Source of the DNA: Pseudomonas putida
GTDB taxonomy: Bacteria > Pseudomonadota > Gammaproteobacteria > Pseudomonadales > Pseudomonadaceae
Assembly (NCBI RefSeq): GCF_002906855.1
Contig: NZ_MINI01000048.1
Coordinates: forward strand, 310,001 to 374,000
Length of the DNA: 64,000 bases
Reading direction: 5' to 3'
Shown: piece after piece, positions 34,389-45,024 of the stretch
Numbering within the stretch: the first letter of the stretch is position 1
Layout of the letters: each line of letters opens with the position of its first letter
Made by a program: the position numbers and the translations under genes
The notes under the pieces: generated by a model
Seen by the model: the letters and a program-made list of their open reading frames with translations, nothing else
Databases searched by the model: none
What the model was told of the DNA's origin: nothing

Positions 34389-35844
34389 ACCACGACCTCC
34401 CATCGCGCGTGATCAATGCAATCGAGCTCATCGGCCCCCAGGACCCCGCCGCGTAAGGTTTGGGCGCATCGCCCGCGTTGCGCCAGCCGGCGATCAACTG
34501 GTCACACCACTTCCAGGCATACTCGATCTCGTCCTTGCGCACGAACAGGTTCTGGTTGCCGCGCATCACTTCGAGCAGCAAGCGCTCGTAGGCATCCGGA
34601 ATCCGCGCACTGCGCCAGGTGTCGGAAAAATTCAGCTGCAGCGGGCCACTGCGCAGTTGCATGCCCTTGTCCAGGCCCTGCTCCTTGGTCATCACCCGCA
34701 AGGATATGCCTTCGTCCGGTTGCAGGCGGATGATCAGTTTGTTGCCGATCTGCAAACGCTGTTCCGGGGCGAAGATGTAGTGCGGCGTTTCCTTGAAGTG
34801 GATGACGATCTGCGACAGCTTCTGCGGCATACGCTTGCCAGTACGCAAGTAGAACGGCACGCCCGACCAGCGCCAGTTGCGAATGTCGGCGCGCAGGGCG
34901 ACGAAGGTTTCGGTGTCGCTCTGGGCATTGGAATTGTCTTCTTCCAGGTAGCCCGGCACCGGCTTGCCGTCGCTATAGCCGGCGATGTACTGACCGCGCA
35001 CCACCCGGGTGCTCAAGCCTTCGCCGGTGATCGGTGCCAGCGCCTTGAGCACCTTGACCTTCTCGTCACGGATGCTGTCGGCCGACAGCTCGCTGGGCGG
35101 GTCCATGGCAATCAGGCAGAGCAATTGCAGCAAGTGGTTCTGGATCATGTCGCGCAACTGGCCGGCCTTGTCGAAGTAGCCCCAGCGGCCCTCGATGCCG
35201 ACCTTCTCCGCCACGGTGATCTCTACGTGGGAGATGGAATTCTGGTTCCACTGGGTTTCGAACAGGCTGTTGGCAAAACGCAGGGCGATCAGGTTCTGCA
35301 CCGTCTCCTTGCCCAGGTAATGGTCGATGCGATAGACCCGGGTTTCAGGGAAGAAGCGCGCCACGGCATCGTTGACCCGCCGTGATGACTCCAGATCATG
35401 GCCGATGGGTTTTTCCAGCACCACCCGGGTGCGAGCGGCAAGGCCAGCCTTGTCGAGGTTCTCGCAGATGGCGCCGTAGACGGCCGCCGCCGTGGCAAAG
35501 TAGGCGATCAGCGGCTGCTCGGCAGCCAGTTGTTCGGCCAGGGCCTGGTAGCCCTCGGGCTGCAGGAAGTCCAGGTGCTGGTAGCGCAGGCGGCCGAGGA
35601 AGCGCCCCAACGCGGCGGGCTCGATTTCAGCTTCGGCCACATGCCGGCGCAGGTGCGTTTCAATGGTGTTCAGGTGAGCCTCGGCGCTGCCGGCCTCGCG
35701 GGCCAGCGCCAGCAGGCGGGTGTCCGCGTGCAGGAGGTTGGCACGGTCGAGCTGGTAGAGCGCAGGAAACAGCTTGCGCAATGCCAGGTCGCCAAGGGCG
35801 CCAAACAGGGCAAAGGTGCAAGGTTCGACACTGATCGCAGCCAT
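34375..35844 (-). CDS. zwf: Glucose-6-phosphate dehydrogenase
   Basis: This 489-residue enzyme oxidises glucose 6-phosphate to 6-phosphogluconolactone. The dinucleotide motif is FGALGDLALRKLFPALY, and the substrate-binding motif is RIDHYLGKETVQN. A good AGGAAAG lies upstream of the ATG. It heads the zwf-pgl-eda operon and is divergent from hexR, which is expected to repress it through the operator at 35912-35926. Confidence 0.97.
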   Translation of the reverse strand: MAAISVEPCTFALFGALGDLALRKLFPALYQLDRANLLHADTRLLALAREAGSAEAHLNTIETHLRRHVAEAEIEPAALGRFLGRLRYQHLDFLQPEGYQALAEQLAAEQPLIAYFATAAAVYGAICENLDKAGLAARTRVVLEKPIGHDLESSRRVNDAVARFFPETRVYRIDHYLGKETVQNLIALRFANSLFETQWNQNSISHVEITVAEKVGIEGRWGYFDKAGQLRDMIQNHLLQLLCLIAMDPPSELSADSIRDEKVKVLKALAPITGEGLSTRVVRGQYIAGYSDGKPVPGYLEEDNSNAQSDTETFVALRADIRNWRWSGVPFYLRTGKRMPQKLSQIVIHFKETPHYIFAPEQRLQIGNKLIIRLQPDEGISLRVMTKEQGLDKGMQLRSGPLQLNFSDTWRSARIPDAYERLLLEVMRGNQNLFVRKDEIEYAWKWCDQLIAGWRNAGDAPKPYAAGSWGPMSSIALITRDGRSWYGDI

Positions 35845-35911
35845 GATGTTGGTTCTTTCCTAAAGTTGGTCTAGGAATACCGCTTTCACACACGGTTTTC
35901 AAGGGATAATG

Positions 35912-35926
35912 TAGTAAAAACCACAA
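35912..35926. promoter_or_regulatory. HexR operator-like site before zwf (imperfect)
   Basis: TAGT-AAAAACC-ACAA on the plus strand equals TTGT-N7-ACTA on the minus strand, one mismatch from the HexR palindrome TTGT-N7/8-ACAA. It lies 68 bp before zwf in the zwf-hexR intergenic region. Confidence 0.55.
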
Positions 35927-36046
35927 CATTACACGCAAGCGTTACAGACAAGTGGTACGCCAATCGCACCGACAGTACGATAGACGACCGTGCAAAAAGC
36001 CTGCTGCTCCCACAGCCGGCTGTCTTCTCGACCCAAGGACACACCC

Positions 36047-36919
36047 ATGGACCGCGTGCGAAACCTCCTGGAACAGATCCAGGGACGCCTCGACGAGCTG
36101 AACAAGGCCGAACGCAAAGTCGCCGAAGTCATCCTGCTCAACCCGCAACAAGCCACCCGTTTCAGCATCGCCGCGCTGGCCCAGGCGGCCAAGGTCAGCG
36201 AACCGACTGTCAACCGCTTCTGCCGCTCGTTCGGCGTCAGCGGCTACCCGGAACTCAAGCTGCAGCTGGCGCAAAGCCTGGCCAGCGGCGCAGCGTATGT
36301 CAGCCGTGCGGTGGAAGCCGACGACGACCCGGCAGCCTACACCCAGAAAATTTTCGGCAGTGCCATCGCCTCGCTCGACAGCGCCTGCCAGCAACTGGAC
36401 CCGCAACAGGTCAGCCGCGCCGTGGACATGATGATCCAGGCCCGGCAGATCCACTTCTTCGGCCTCGGCGCCTCGGCGCCGGTGGCCCTCGATGCCCAGC
36501 ACAAGTTCTTCCGCTTCAACCTCGCGGTATCGGCCCATGCCGACGTGCTGATGCAGCGCATGCTGGCCTCGGTGGCACACACCGGCGACCTGTTCGTGAT
36601 CATCTCCTACACCGGGCGCACCCGCGAGCTGGTCGAAGTAGCACGCCTGGCCCGGGAAAACGGCGCCTCGGTGCTCGGCCTGACCGCTGCCGGCTCGCCG
36701 TTGGCCCAGGCCTGCAGCCTGAGCTTGCACATCCCGCTGCCGGAAGACACCGATATCTACATGCCGATGACCTCGCGAATCATCCAGCTGACCGTGCTCG
36801 ACGTGCTGGCCACCGGCATGACCCTGCGCCGCGGCGTGGACTTCCAGCCGCACCTGCGCAAGATCAAGGAAAGCCTCAACGCCAGCCGCTACCCGATCGA
36901 GGACGACGAACTCAACTGA
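36047..36919 (+). CDS. hexR: HexR repressor of glucose catabolism
   Basis: This is a 290-residue RpiR-family repressor that responds to KDPG. The N-terminal helix-turn-helix (FSIAALAQAAKVSEPTVNRF, about residues 45-65) is followed by a SIS sugar-phosphate domain (QIHFFGLGASAPVALDAQ, IISYTGRTRELVEVA). The ATG at 36047 has AAGGA 8 bases upstream; longer readings start in the operator region. It is divergent from zwf and overlaps the mutarotase gene tail-to-tail by 8 bases. Confidence 0.95.
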   Translation: MDRVRNLLEQIQGRLDELNKAERKVAEVILLNPQQATRFSIAALAQAAKVSEPTVNRFCRSFGVSGYPELKLQLAQSLASGAAYVSRAVEADDDPAAYTQKIFGSAIASLDSACQQLDPQQVSRAVDMMIQARQIHFFGLGASAPVALDAQHKFFRFNLAVSAHADVLMQRMLASVAHTGDLFVIISYTGRTRELVEVARLARENGASVLGLTAAGSPLAQACSLSLHIPLPEDTDIYMPMTSRIIQLTVLDVLATGMTLRRGVDFQPHLRKIKESLNASRYPIEDDELN

Positions 36920-37766
36920 GCCGGTGCGCCTGCAGCCGCAGGTGCGCTCGCTGCCCCGGCGCAAGGCTCAGGCCCTCGCCACTGCCACTGGCCGCCTCGA
37001 CGCAGACAAAACCCTGGCACTCACGGCCGCTGACGCCCATCAGCGGCCGATTGCCCGGGTGCCAGACCACGGTATCGTCGCTGTCGCCGGTGTCGATGCA
37101 CAGCTCCCGCTCCCAGGCCGGGTCCTGCAGCTGCACCCGTGGCGTGCCCGGGTAGACTTTCTGGCAGCCACCCTTGAGCTTGAGCGCGCCGTCTTCACGG
37201 CAGGCCTGGCGGCTCAGGCGGTCATAGCCTTCGATATCCTCGAGCCCAGACAGCGCTATCTCGGACACGTCGCTGATACGCCAGTAAGCCAGCAGCGCAT
37301 GGCTCAGCTGGCAAGGTTCACTGTCCTGGTGCTCGGTGCTCAGGCTTAGTTCCATGCGGTTGCCGAGCCTGGCGTGCAGGTCTACCTGCCAGTCGCACAG
37401 GTCCAGCCGCCACTTCAGGCTGACGCCCTCCTCGTCTTCGCGGCTGTCCACCAGCTTCCAGTCCAGCAAGCGCGCCCAGCCATGGGCTGGCCACAGGTCT
37501 TCGCTGGGATGGCGGCCATACCAGGGCCAGCACACCGGCACACCACCGCGAATGGCGCCCACCTGCGGCCATTGCTCGGCGCACCACAGCCAGGGCCGCT
37601 CACCAGCTGGCTGGAAGTGCAGCAGTTGCGCGCCTTGGCGGCTGAATACCGCCTGGCAACGGGGATGGTCGATGATCAGCACATCGCGCTGCTGGTAACG
37701 CTCCCACTCGAATGTCGGCCGCGGCCGCTGCGAGGAAAAGAAGCGATGTAGCGGATGTTCAGGCAT
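36912..37766 (-). CDS. D-hexose-6-phosphate mutarotase (aldose 1-epimerase-like)
   Basis: This 284-residue protein belongs to the YeaD/glucose-6-phosphate 1-epimerase group of the galactose mutarotase superfamily. It would equilibrate alpha and beta anomers of glucose 6-phosphate. Visible features are GGVPVCWPWYGRHPSEDLWPAHGWAR (anomerase His region, written in part), ELSLSTEHQDSEPCQLSHALL and VVWHPGN. It comes after oprB with 117 bp between, holding a palindrome, so it may have its own control. Confidence 0.88.
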   Translation of the reverse strand: MPEHPLHRFFSSQRPRPTFEWERYQQRDVLIIDHPRCQAVFSRQGAQLLHFQPAGERPWLWCAEQWPQVGAIRGGVPVCWPWYGRHPSEDLWPAHGWARLLDWKLVDSREDEEGVSLKWRLDLCDWQVDLHARLGNRMELSLSTEHQDSEPCQLSHALLAYWRISDVSEIALSGLEDIEGYDRLSRQACREDGALKLKGGCQKVYPGTPRVQLQDPAWERELCIDTGDSDDTVVWHPGNRPLMGVSGRECQGFVCVEAASGSGEGLSLAPGQRAHLRLQAHRLS

Positions 37767-37787
37767 GGTTCCAAGCTCTTGTTGTTT

Positions 37788-37803
37788 GAGATAGCGCTAT
37801 CTC
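37788..37803. promoter_or_regulatory. 16-bp perfect palindrome before the mutarotase gene
   Basis: GAGATAGCGCTATCTC is a perfect palindrome ending 22 bases before the mutarotase ATG. It could be an operator or, given its place, a hairpin controlling translation. No protein is assigned. Confidence 0.5.
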
Positions 37804-37811
37804 GGCCCATC

Positions 37812-37844
37812 CCCGACAACCACTGCAAGCCAGTGGGTGCCGGG
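37812..37844. terminator. Imperfect hairpin after oprB
   Basis: Fourteen-base arms, 12 paired, close a CAAGC loop (12 of 14 pairs). It is 40 bases past the oprB stop on the minus strand. There is no U-run, so attenuation or mRNA protection is as likely as termination. Confidence 0.5.
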
Positions 37845-37883
37845 AGCCGAATTTGGATTGGCGTAAATTTACAACAAGTTCGC

Positions 37884-39227
37884 TTAGAAAGACGACTGAA
37901 TCTTCAAACCTGCGACCAGCGCGTTGTCGACTTCGTCCACACCGCCCGGGCTCTTGATGTACTGCAGGTTGGGCCGCACGGTCAGCCAGTTGGTGACGTG
38001 GAAGCCGTAGTACAGCTCGGCGTTGTACTCGGTGCGCTGCAGCGGCACGAAGCCTGGGTTGTCGTAATCGTCGATACCGCTCTGGGCATTGAGCAGCTCG
38101 GCGCGTTTCTTCACGTCATCGTTCACATGAATGCGTGCCACGCCGAAGCCGATGTCGTCCTTGGGCCGGGCGTCGAAAGCCCCTTTGTAGACCAGGCCGA
38201 CCTGCTGGTAGTTGTCGACCACGTTAGTGGCCTTGTCGTGCACAGTGAAGTTGGCGAACAGGCTCAGGCCGCGATTGATGTCGCCACCATGGGCGGTGAC
38301 CTGCTGCTGCGCCACCACCCACCAGCCGTGCTTGCTCGAATGCGACTTGAAGTCCTGGCCGGTGACCGCCTGCGGGTTGCCGTTGACGTCTTCGAATACG
38401 TCATCGGCCTTGGCGGTGCTGTAGTAATAACCCAGGCGGTATTCACCCGGCAGGTCATTGACCTTGGGCGACCAGACCATCTCGACCGGCAGGATTGCCC
38501 CCTTGGTACCACTGCCACTGAGCTTGAAGCCGTTGCCGGTCTCCAGGTTCGACGGGTTCTGCTCGTAGGCGCCGACTTGTACGAAGAATTCCGGGGTGAT
38601 GTTGTACTTGACCCGCAGTGCCCACTGGCTGACCGGCCAGTTGTACCAGATGCTGCCGACCCAGTTGCCCACCTGCGAGCCGCAGAAGGCCAGGTTCTGG
38701 AAGTCGCAGGGGAAGCTGTTGAAGTCCTCCCCCTCACCGAAGCGGCCGACTTTCACGTCCAGCGCACCGTCGAAGTACTTCTGCTTGACCCACATCTGCG
38801 TCAGCCGCCAGGTCTGGCCACGGCCCCACACTTCCTGCACCGAGCTGAACTGCCCGGCGCGCGGGTCGCTGATGCGGTCGTTGGACAGGTTGCGGCCACT
38901 GCGTTCGGTGATCGCCAGCTTGAACTCGGCATCGTGCCAACCGAGGATCTTCTGCAGATCCAGGTGGGCGCCAAGCGCGAACTGGTCACTGTAGCGGGCG
39001 GTCTTGTCGTCGTTGTAGCCGCCATGGAGGTTACCGGCCACCTCGCCCACGTAGTCGAGGGTGAAGTCGTAGCCCTTGTCCAGCAGTTCGGTGCGGGTAC
39101 CGCCCCAATCGCCGGTCATCCATTTCGACTCGCTGGAAAATGCCTCGGCAGCCTGCACGCCGCTGCTGCCAACCACGGCAAGCAGGGCCAGTGAACCCAA
39201 GGTCCTGATGCGATTGCGCTGTTCCAT
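37884..39227 (-). CDS. oprB: Carbohydrate-selective porin OprB
   Basis: This is the outer-membrane glucose porin, 447 residues. A signal peptide ends near SSGVQA-AEAF, and the mature start is SSESKWMTGDWGGTRTELLDKG, the family's WMTGDWGG motif. The rest is beta-strand-rich and ends in the aromatic Phe typical of outer-membrane proteins (KIQSSF). It follows gtsD by 41 bp and is likely part of the gts operon. Confidence 0.94.
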   Translation of the reverse strand: MEQRNRIRTLGSLALLAVVGSSGVQAAEAFSSESKWMTGDWGGTRTELLDKGYDFTLDYVGEVAGNLHGGYNDDKTARYSDQFALGAHLDLQKILGWHDAEFKLAITERSGRNLSNDRISDPRAGQFSSVQEVWGRGQTWRLTQMWVKQKYFDGALDVKVGRFGEGEDFNSFPCDFQNLAFCGSQVGNWVGSIWYNWPVSQWALRVKYNITPEFFVQVGAYEQNPSNLETGNGFKLSGSGTKGAILPVEMVWSPKVNDLPGEYRLGYYYSTAKADDVFEDVNGNPQAVTGQDFKSHSSKHGWWVVAQQQVTAHGGDINRGLSLFANFTVHDKATNVVDNYQQVGLVYKGAFDARPKDDIGFGVARIHVNDDVKKRAELLNAQSGIDDYDNPGFVPLQRTEYNAELYYGFHVTNWLTVRPNLQYIKSPGGVDEVDNALVAGLKIQSSF

Positions 39228-39268
39228 CCCTTTGCGTCCTCTTTTTTCTTATTGATGGTGTAGACGAA

Positions 39269-40423
<1,155 letters not shown>

Positions 40424-40426
40424 GAC

Positions 40427-41272
40427 TTACCCCTTGACCGCGCCGGCCGTGAGCCCGCGGACGAAATATTTGCCTGCCACCACGTAGACCAACAGGGTTG
40501 GCAGGCCGGCGATCATCGCCGCCGCCATGTCGACGTTGTATTCCTTGGCCCCAGTGCTGGTGTTGACCAGGTTGTTCAGGGCCACGGTGATCGGCTGTGA
40601 GTCGCCGCTGGAGAACACCACGCCGAACAGGAAGTCATTCCAGATCTGGGTGAACTGCCAGATCAGGCAGACCATGATGATTGGTGTCGACATCGGCAGA
40701 ATGATGCGGCGGAAGATAGTGAAGAAGCCGGCGCCGTCCAGGCGCGCAGCCTTGACCAGTGCATCGGGGATGCTCACGTAGAAGTTGCGGAAGAACAGCG
40801 TGGTGAACGCCAGGCCGTAGACCACGTGCACCAGTACCAGGCCGCTGGTGGTGCTGGCCAGGCCCAGCTTGCCAAGGGTGAACGACGCCGGCAGCAACAC
40901 TGTCTGGAACGGCAGGAAGCAACCGAACAGCAGCAGGCCGAAGAACAGCTGCGAGCCGCGAAAGCGCCACATCGACAACACATAGCCATTCAGTGCACCG
41001 ATGCTGGTAGAGATCAGCACCGCCGGCACGGTGATCATGATCGAGTTCCAGAAGTAACCACTGACCGTGCCCCAGGCCTTGACCCAGCCGATGCCAGTGA
41101 TCACGGCGGGCCAGCTCAGCAGGTTGCCGGTGCTGATGTCTTCCGGCGACTTGAAGCTGGTCAGCAGCATCACCACCAGCGGCACCAGGTACAACAGCAC
41201 GGCGATCAGCAGCACCGCATGGATCGTGATGCGGCTCAGGCTCAGCGCTGGTTTTTCCGAAAGACTATGCAT
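40427..41272 (-). CDS. gtsC: Glucose ABC transporter permease GtsC
   Basis: This 281-residue protein is the second inner-membrane permease of the glucose transporter. About six membrane segments are visible, and the EAA-type cytoplasmic loop reads DALVKAARLDGAGFFTIFRRIILP. The ATG at 41272 (MHSLSEKPA) overlaps the gtsB stop by 8 bases; the longer upstream reading is out of context and rejected. Confidence 0.95.
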   Translation of the reverse strand: MHSLSEKPALSLSRITIHAVLLIAVLLYLVPLVVMLLTSFKSPEDISTGNLLSWPAVITGIGWVKAWGTVSGYFWNSIMITVPAVLISTSIGALNGYVLSMWRFRGSQLFFGLLLFGCFLPFQTVLLPASFTLGKLGLASTTSGLVLVHVVYGLAFTTLFFRNFYVSIPDALVKAARLDGAGFFTIFRRIILPMSTPIIMVCLIWQFTQIWNDFLFGVVFSSGDSQPITVALNNLVNTSTGAKEYNVDMAAAMIAGLPTLLVYVVAGKYFVRGLTAGAVKG

Positions 41273-42173
41273 GGCGCTTGCTCCGCAGCTCCGAGTACAG
41301 GTACGGCACGAGGATCGCCAGGATCGCCCCGAGCATGAGGATGGCACTGGCCGAGCCCATGCCCATCTGGCCGCGGCTGAAAGTGAAGGAGTACATGAAC
41401 ATTGCCGGCAGGTCGGAGGAGTAGCCCGGGCCACCGGCTGTCATTGCCGCCACCAGGTCGAAGCTCTTGATGGCAATGTGCGAAAGAATCATCAGCGAAC
41501 TGAAGAACACCGGGCGCAGGCTGGGCAGCACCACGGTCCAGTAGATGCGCGGCAGGCTGGCACCGTCGATCTGTGCAGCGCGGATGATCGACGGGTCAAC
41601 CCCGCGCAGGCCGGCGAGGAACATCGCCATGATGAAGCCCGAAGCCTGCCACACCGCGGCGATCACCAGGCAGTACACCACCCGGTCAGGGTCGATCAGC
41701 CAGTCCAGGCGAAAGCCCTCCCAACCCCAGTCGCGCAGCAACTTGTCCAGGCCCATGCCGGGGTTGAGCAGCCACTTCCAGGCGGTACCGGTGACGATCA
41801 TCGACAACGCCATGGGGTACAGGTAAATGGTGCGGATGAAGCCTTCGCGGCGGATGCGCTGGTCCAGCAGCACGGCAAGCAGCACGCCGATGGCGAGGCT
41901 GATGGTGATGAACAGGCCACCGAACAGCATCAGGTTCTTGCTTGCCACCCACCAGCGGTCGTTGTCGAACAACCGGGCGTACTGCGCCAGGCCTGCCCAC
42001 TTGTAGGTCGGCAGAAAGGTCGAAGTGGTGAAGGAGAGGATGAAGGTCCACAGGATGTAGCCGTAGAAGCCCACCAGGACGATGAACATGCTCGGCGCCA
42101 GCACCAGTTTCGGTAGCCAGCGCTGCAGCGCATCCAGGGGGGAGGCCCGCAGTTGGGCGGTTGTTGTTGTCAT
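41265..42173 (-). CDS. gtsB: Glucose ABC transporter permease GtsB
   Basis: This 302-residue protein is the first permease of the glucose transporter, with six predicted membrane segments. The EAA-type loop is SIIRAAQIDGASLPRIYWTVVLPSLRP. A long region after the first helix carries the usual FSFTTSTFLP-like stretch. It is separated from gtsA by a 131-bp gap containing two facing REP elements, which may set transporter stoichiometry. Confidence 0.95.
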   Translation of the reverse strand: MTTTTAQLRASPLDALQRWLPKLVLAPSMFIVLVGFYGYILWTFILSFTTSTFLPTYKWAGLAQYARLFDNDRWWVASKNLMLFGGLFITISLAIGVLLAVLLDQRIRREGFIRTIYLYPMALSMIVTGTAWKWLLNPGMGLDKLLRDWGWEGFRLDWLIDPDRVVYCLVIAAVWQASGFIMAMFLAGLRGVDPSIIRAAQIDGASLPRIYWTVVLPSLRPVFFSSLMILSHIAIKSFDLVAAMTAGGPGYSSDLPAMFMYSFTFSRGQMGMGSASAILMLGAILAILVPYLYSELRSKRHA

Positions 42174-42211
42174 GTTGTGAATCTCGAGGTACGGGCGGTG
42201 CTTTGCACCGC

Positions 42212-42300
42212 TTCGCGGGCATGCCCGCTCCCACAGTGGGCCTGCTCACCACAGGTCCTGGGCAGGGCGCCGAACCTGTGGGAGCGGGCATGCCCGCGAA
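42212..42300. repeat. Facing REP elements between gtsA and gtsB
   Basis: Two perfect 25-base inverted copies (42212-42236 and 42276-42300), each TTCGCGGGCATGCCCGCTC plus CCACAG, flank a 39-base spacer. One begins 4 bases after the gtsA stop. Together they would form a long stem in the transcript. Confidence 0.9.
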
Positions 42301-42304
42301 TGGC

Positions 42305-43591
42305 TTACTTGGCCGCCTTGATCGCCGCCGCCAGCTTCTTCGCCGCATCGGCCGGGTCGGCCTTGGGGTCATTGATGTAGTTGGTTACCACATCGAAGAA
42401 GGCGCCCTGCACGGCCAGCGTGGTGGCCATGTTGTGCGCCATGCTCGGCTGCAGGCCGCCGCTCTTGGCGTCGGCGAGGAAGTCCTTGGCGGAGGTCTGG
42501 GCACAGGCGTCGAAGCCGTACTTGCCCATGTCGGCAAGCATGTCGTTGCGCACCGGGATCGAGCCCTTGTTGATACTGAAGACCTTCTGGAAGTCTTCAC
42601 CCAACACCTTGCGGGCGATGTCCTGCTGCCCGGCGGCAGTGCCCTTGTCGTTCTGCTTGAACACCACCAGCGAGTCGATGTTGTACAGGAATGCCTTGTC
42701 CGTGCCGGGGAACGGCACGCACTGGTAATCCTTGCCGGCGGTCTTCTTCGCCAGGGTCCACTCGCTCTTGGCCCAGTCGCCCATGATCTGCATGCCGGCC
42801 TTGCCGTTGATGACTTTGGCCGCTTCGAGGTTCCAGTCCTGGCCCTTGCCGTCAGGATCCATATAGGTGGCGACTTTCTTGAGTTCGGCGAGCGACTTGA
42901 CCATCTCGGGGCCGGTCAGGGCTTTCTCATCCAACTCGACCAACGCTTTCTTGTAACCCTCCACCCCCATCACCGCCAACACCACGCTCTCGAAGACCGT
43001 GCTGTCCTGCCAGGGCTGGCCGCCATGGGCGAGAGGAATGAAACCGGCAGCCTTGAGCTTGTCGGCAGCGGCGTAGAATTCGTCGAGGGTGGTCGGTGCC
43101 TTGTCGATGCCGGCCTTCTTGAATACCTCAGGGTTGATCCACAACCAGTTGATGCGGTGGATGTTGACCGGCACCGCGACATAGTCACCGTCGTACTTCA
43201 CGGTGTCGGCGACCTTCTTGTCGAGCAGCGAATCCCACTTTTCTTCCTTGGCGACGTCCTTGAGCACATCGGCGTCGAGCAGCCCGGTAGCGGCCCAGTC
43301 CTGGATGTCCGGCCCCTTGATCTGCGCGACACCAGGCGGATTGCCGGCTACTGCGCGGCTCTTGAGCACGGTCATGGCCGTGGCACCACCGCCACCTGCG
43401 ACAGCGCCGTCCTTCCAGGTGAAGCCGTCTTTCTCGACCTGGGCCTTGAGCACATCCACAGCGGCTTTTTCGCCACCGGAGGTCCACCAGTGCACCACTT
43501 CGACGCTGCCTTTGGATTCGGCGGCGGAGGCACTGAGCGGCAAGAGCGAGGCGAGGGAGATCGCGGCAGCGAGGCGGAGAGTCGAATTCAT
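42305..43591 (-). CDS. gtsA: Glucose-binding periplasmic protein GtsA
   Basis: This is the 428-residue solute-binding protein of the glucose transporter. The signal peptide is MNSTLRLAAAISLASLLPLSASA-A. The mature start EVVHWWTSGGEKAAVDVLK and the GDWAKSEW motif fit family 1 extracellular solute-binding proteins. It begins the transporter operon gtsABCD. The upstream 104 bp hold a TAGACT -10-like hexamer. Confidence 0.95.
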   Translation of the reverse strand: MNSTLRLAAAISLASLLPLSASAAESKGSVEVVHWWTSGGEKAAVDVLKAQVEKDGFTWKDGAVAGGGGATAMTVLKSRAVAGNPPGVAQIKGPDIQDWAATGLLDADVLKDVAKEEKWDSLLDKKVADTVKYDGDYVAVPVNIHRINWLWINPEVFKKAGIDKAPTTLDEFYAAADKLKAAGFIPLAHGGQPWQDSTVFESVVLAVMGVEGYKKALVELDEKALTGPEMVKSLAELKKVATYMDPDGKGQDWNLEAAKVINGKAGMQIMGDWAKSEWTLAKKTAGKDYQCVPFPGTDKAFLYNIDSLVVFKQNDKGTAAGQQDIARKVLGEDFQKVFSINKGSIPVRNDMLADMGKYGFDACAQTSAKDFLADAKSGGLQPSMAHNMATTLAVQGAFFDVVTNYINDPKADPADAAKKLAAAIKAAK

Positions 43592-43695
43592 CGGAGTACC
43601 TTTCTTGTTGTTATGCCGGGCAAGTCGATCGCTTGCATTGCATGGAGTCTAATCAGCGCGCCCGCCTCGCCAGGTAACGAAGCGATGCGCGAATG

Positions 43696-44946
43696 TCATC
43701 GTTTGGTTACATAACGCGAAATTGCCGTTGCCAGGCTGGGTGCCAGGGGTAAAACCGGCAGCAGAACCGCCTGATACGCGTGATACAGGTCCGGCTTGCC
43801 CGGCCAGATGGTGCCGGCAGGGCGATTGTTCGCATCGAGTTCGTGGTGCCAGCTGCCGCCGGCACGGTCGATGAAATGGTTGTCGATGAACCCCCAGAAA
43901 CAGTGGTACCACTTCTCATAATTGGCTTCGCCGGTTCTGCGCAACAGCGCGGCGGCGGCAGCGCTCGCCTCGGCATGCACCCAGTGCAGGCGCTGTCTGA
44001 CCACAGGGCGGTTGTCCCAGTCCAGGGTGTAGACGAAGCCAGGTTCGCCATCGGCATGCCAGGCGTGACGACAGGCGCTGTCGAACAGGCCACGGGCGCA
44101 GGCCAGCAGCCAATCGGGTACAGGGAGACCAGCCAAGTGCAGGCTGGCCTCCAGGTGCAGCAGCAGGCGTGCCCATTCCATGGCATGCCCCGGCGTTGTG
44201 CCGTAAGGGCGGAAGTGGTCGGCCGGATGCTCCAGGTTATAGTGCGGCACTGGCTGCCAGAACGCGTCGAAATGCTCGATGACCCGATGGCCGTTGGCAG
44301 CGGCATGGGTGTGGATGATGCGTTCGGCAATGCGCAACGCCCGTTGCAGCCACAGTGTGTTGCCGGTGGCATCGGCCAGGGCCAGGAACGCCTCGGTAGC
44401 GTGCATGTTGCTGTTGGCGCCACGGTAGGCTTCAGGCAGCTGCCAGGCGCGGGAGAAGGTTTCACGCAGGGCGCCCTCCTGCTCGCACCAGAAGTGCGCA
44501 TCGATTACCCCTACGGCGTCCTCCAGCAACTGCTCAGCACCGGCCATCCCGGCCACCTTGGCGGAACTGGCGGCCAGCGCGACGAATGCATGCAGGTAGG
44601 CAGCCTTGCCACTGTCGTAGAGGCCTTCGGGGTGCGCGAACCAGCCATCGTAGCTGGCATCGCGCAACGCCCCGCGCAAGGCCGCGACTCCATGCTCGGC
44701 GTAAGCCTGGCAGCCAGGCACACCCTGGATGTGCGCGAGGGCGAAGCAATGGGTCATGCGTGCGGTGTTCATGGTTTCGGCGATGGCACCCGGCGCGAGG
44801 TTGCCCGACGCATCGAGGTTGCCGAAGCCGGCTGGCAACTTCGATGCCTTGGCGAAGGCCAGCAGGCACTGCCCTTCTGCCATGAGCCAGGCAGCATGAA
44901 CCGGTGAATCCAGCCAGCTGCCGAACGGGAGATCGATGTGCTTCAT
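43696..44946 (-). CDS. AGE-family sugar epimerase/isomerase, likely mannose isomerase
   Basis: This 416-residue protein has the (alpha/alpha)6 barrel of N-acylglucosamine 2-epimerases and YihS/ManI-type aldose-ketose isomerases. Likely catalytic histidines and nearby residues are in GANSNMHATEAFLAL, TTPGHAMEWARLLLHLE and WHHELD. It lies directly upstream of the glucose transporter, so a role in feeding mannose or a related sugar into glucose metabolism is plausible. I cannot choose the substrate from sequence alone. Confidence 0.8.
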   Translation of the reverse strand: MKHIDLPFGSWLDSPVHAAWLMAEGQCLLAFAKASKLPAGFGNLDASGNLAPGAIAETMNTARMTHCFALAHIQGVPGCQAYAEHGVAALRGALRDASYDGWFAHPEGLYDSGKAAYLHAFVALAASSAKVAGMAGAEQLLEDAVGVIDAHFWCEQEGALRETFSRAWQLPEAYRGANSNMHATEAFLALADATGNTLWLQRALRIAERIIHTHAAANGHRVIEHFDAFWQPVPHYNLEHPADHFRPYGTTPGHAMEWARLLLHLEASLHLAGLPVPDWLLACARGLFDSACRHAWHADGEPGFVYTLDWDNRPVVRQRLHWVHAEASAAAAALLRRTGEANYEKWYHCFWGFIDNHFIDRAGGSWHHELDANNRPAGTIWPGKPDLYHAYQAVLLPVLPLAPSLATAISRYVTKR

Positions 44947-45024
44947 GGGCCTGCGCGTTCCTTGCCAGTCGTCTGCGAAGTCTAGCCAGCCGTCCTGGCC
45001 GGGATGTCACGAAGGACTGTGGTT

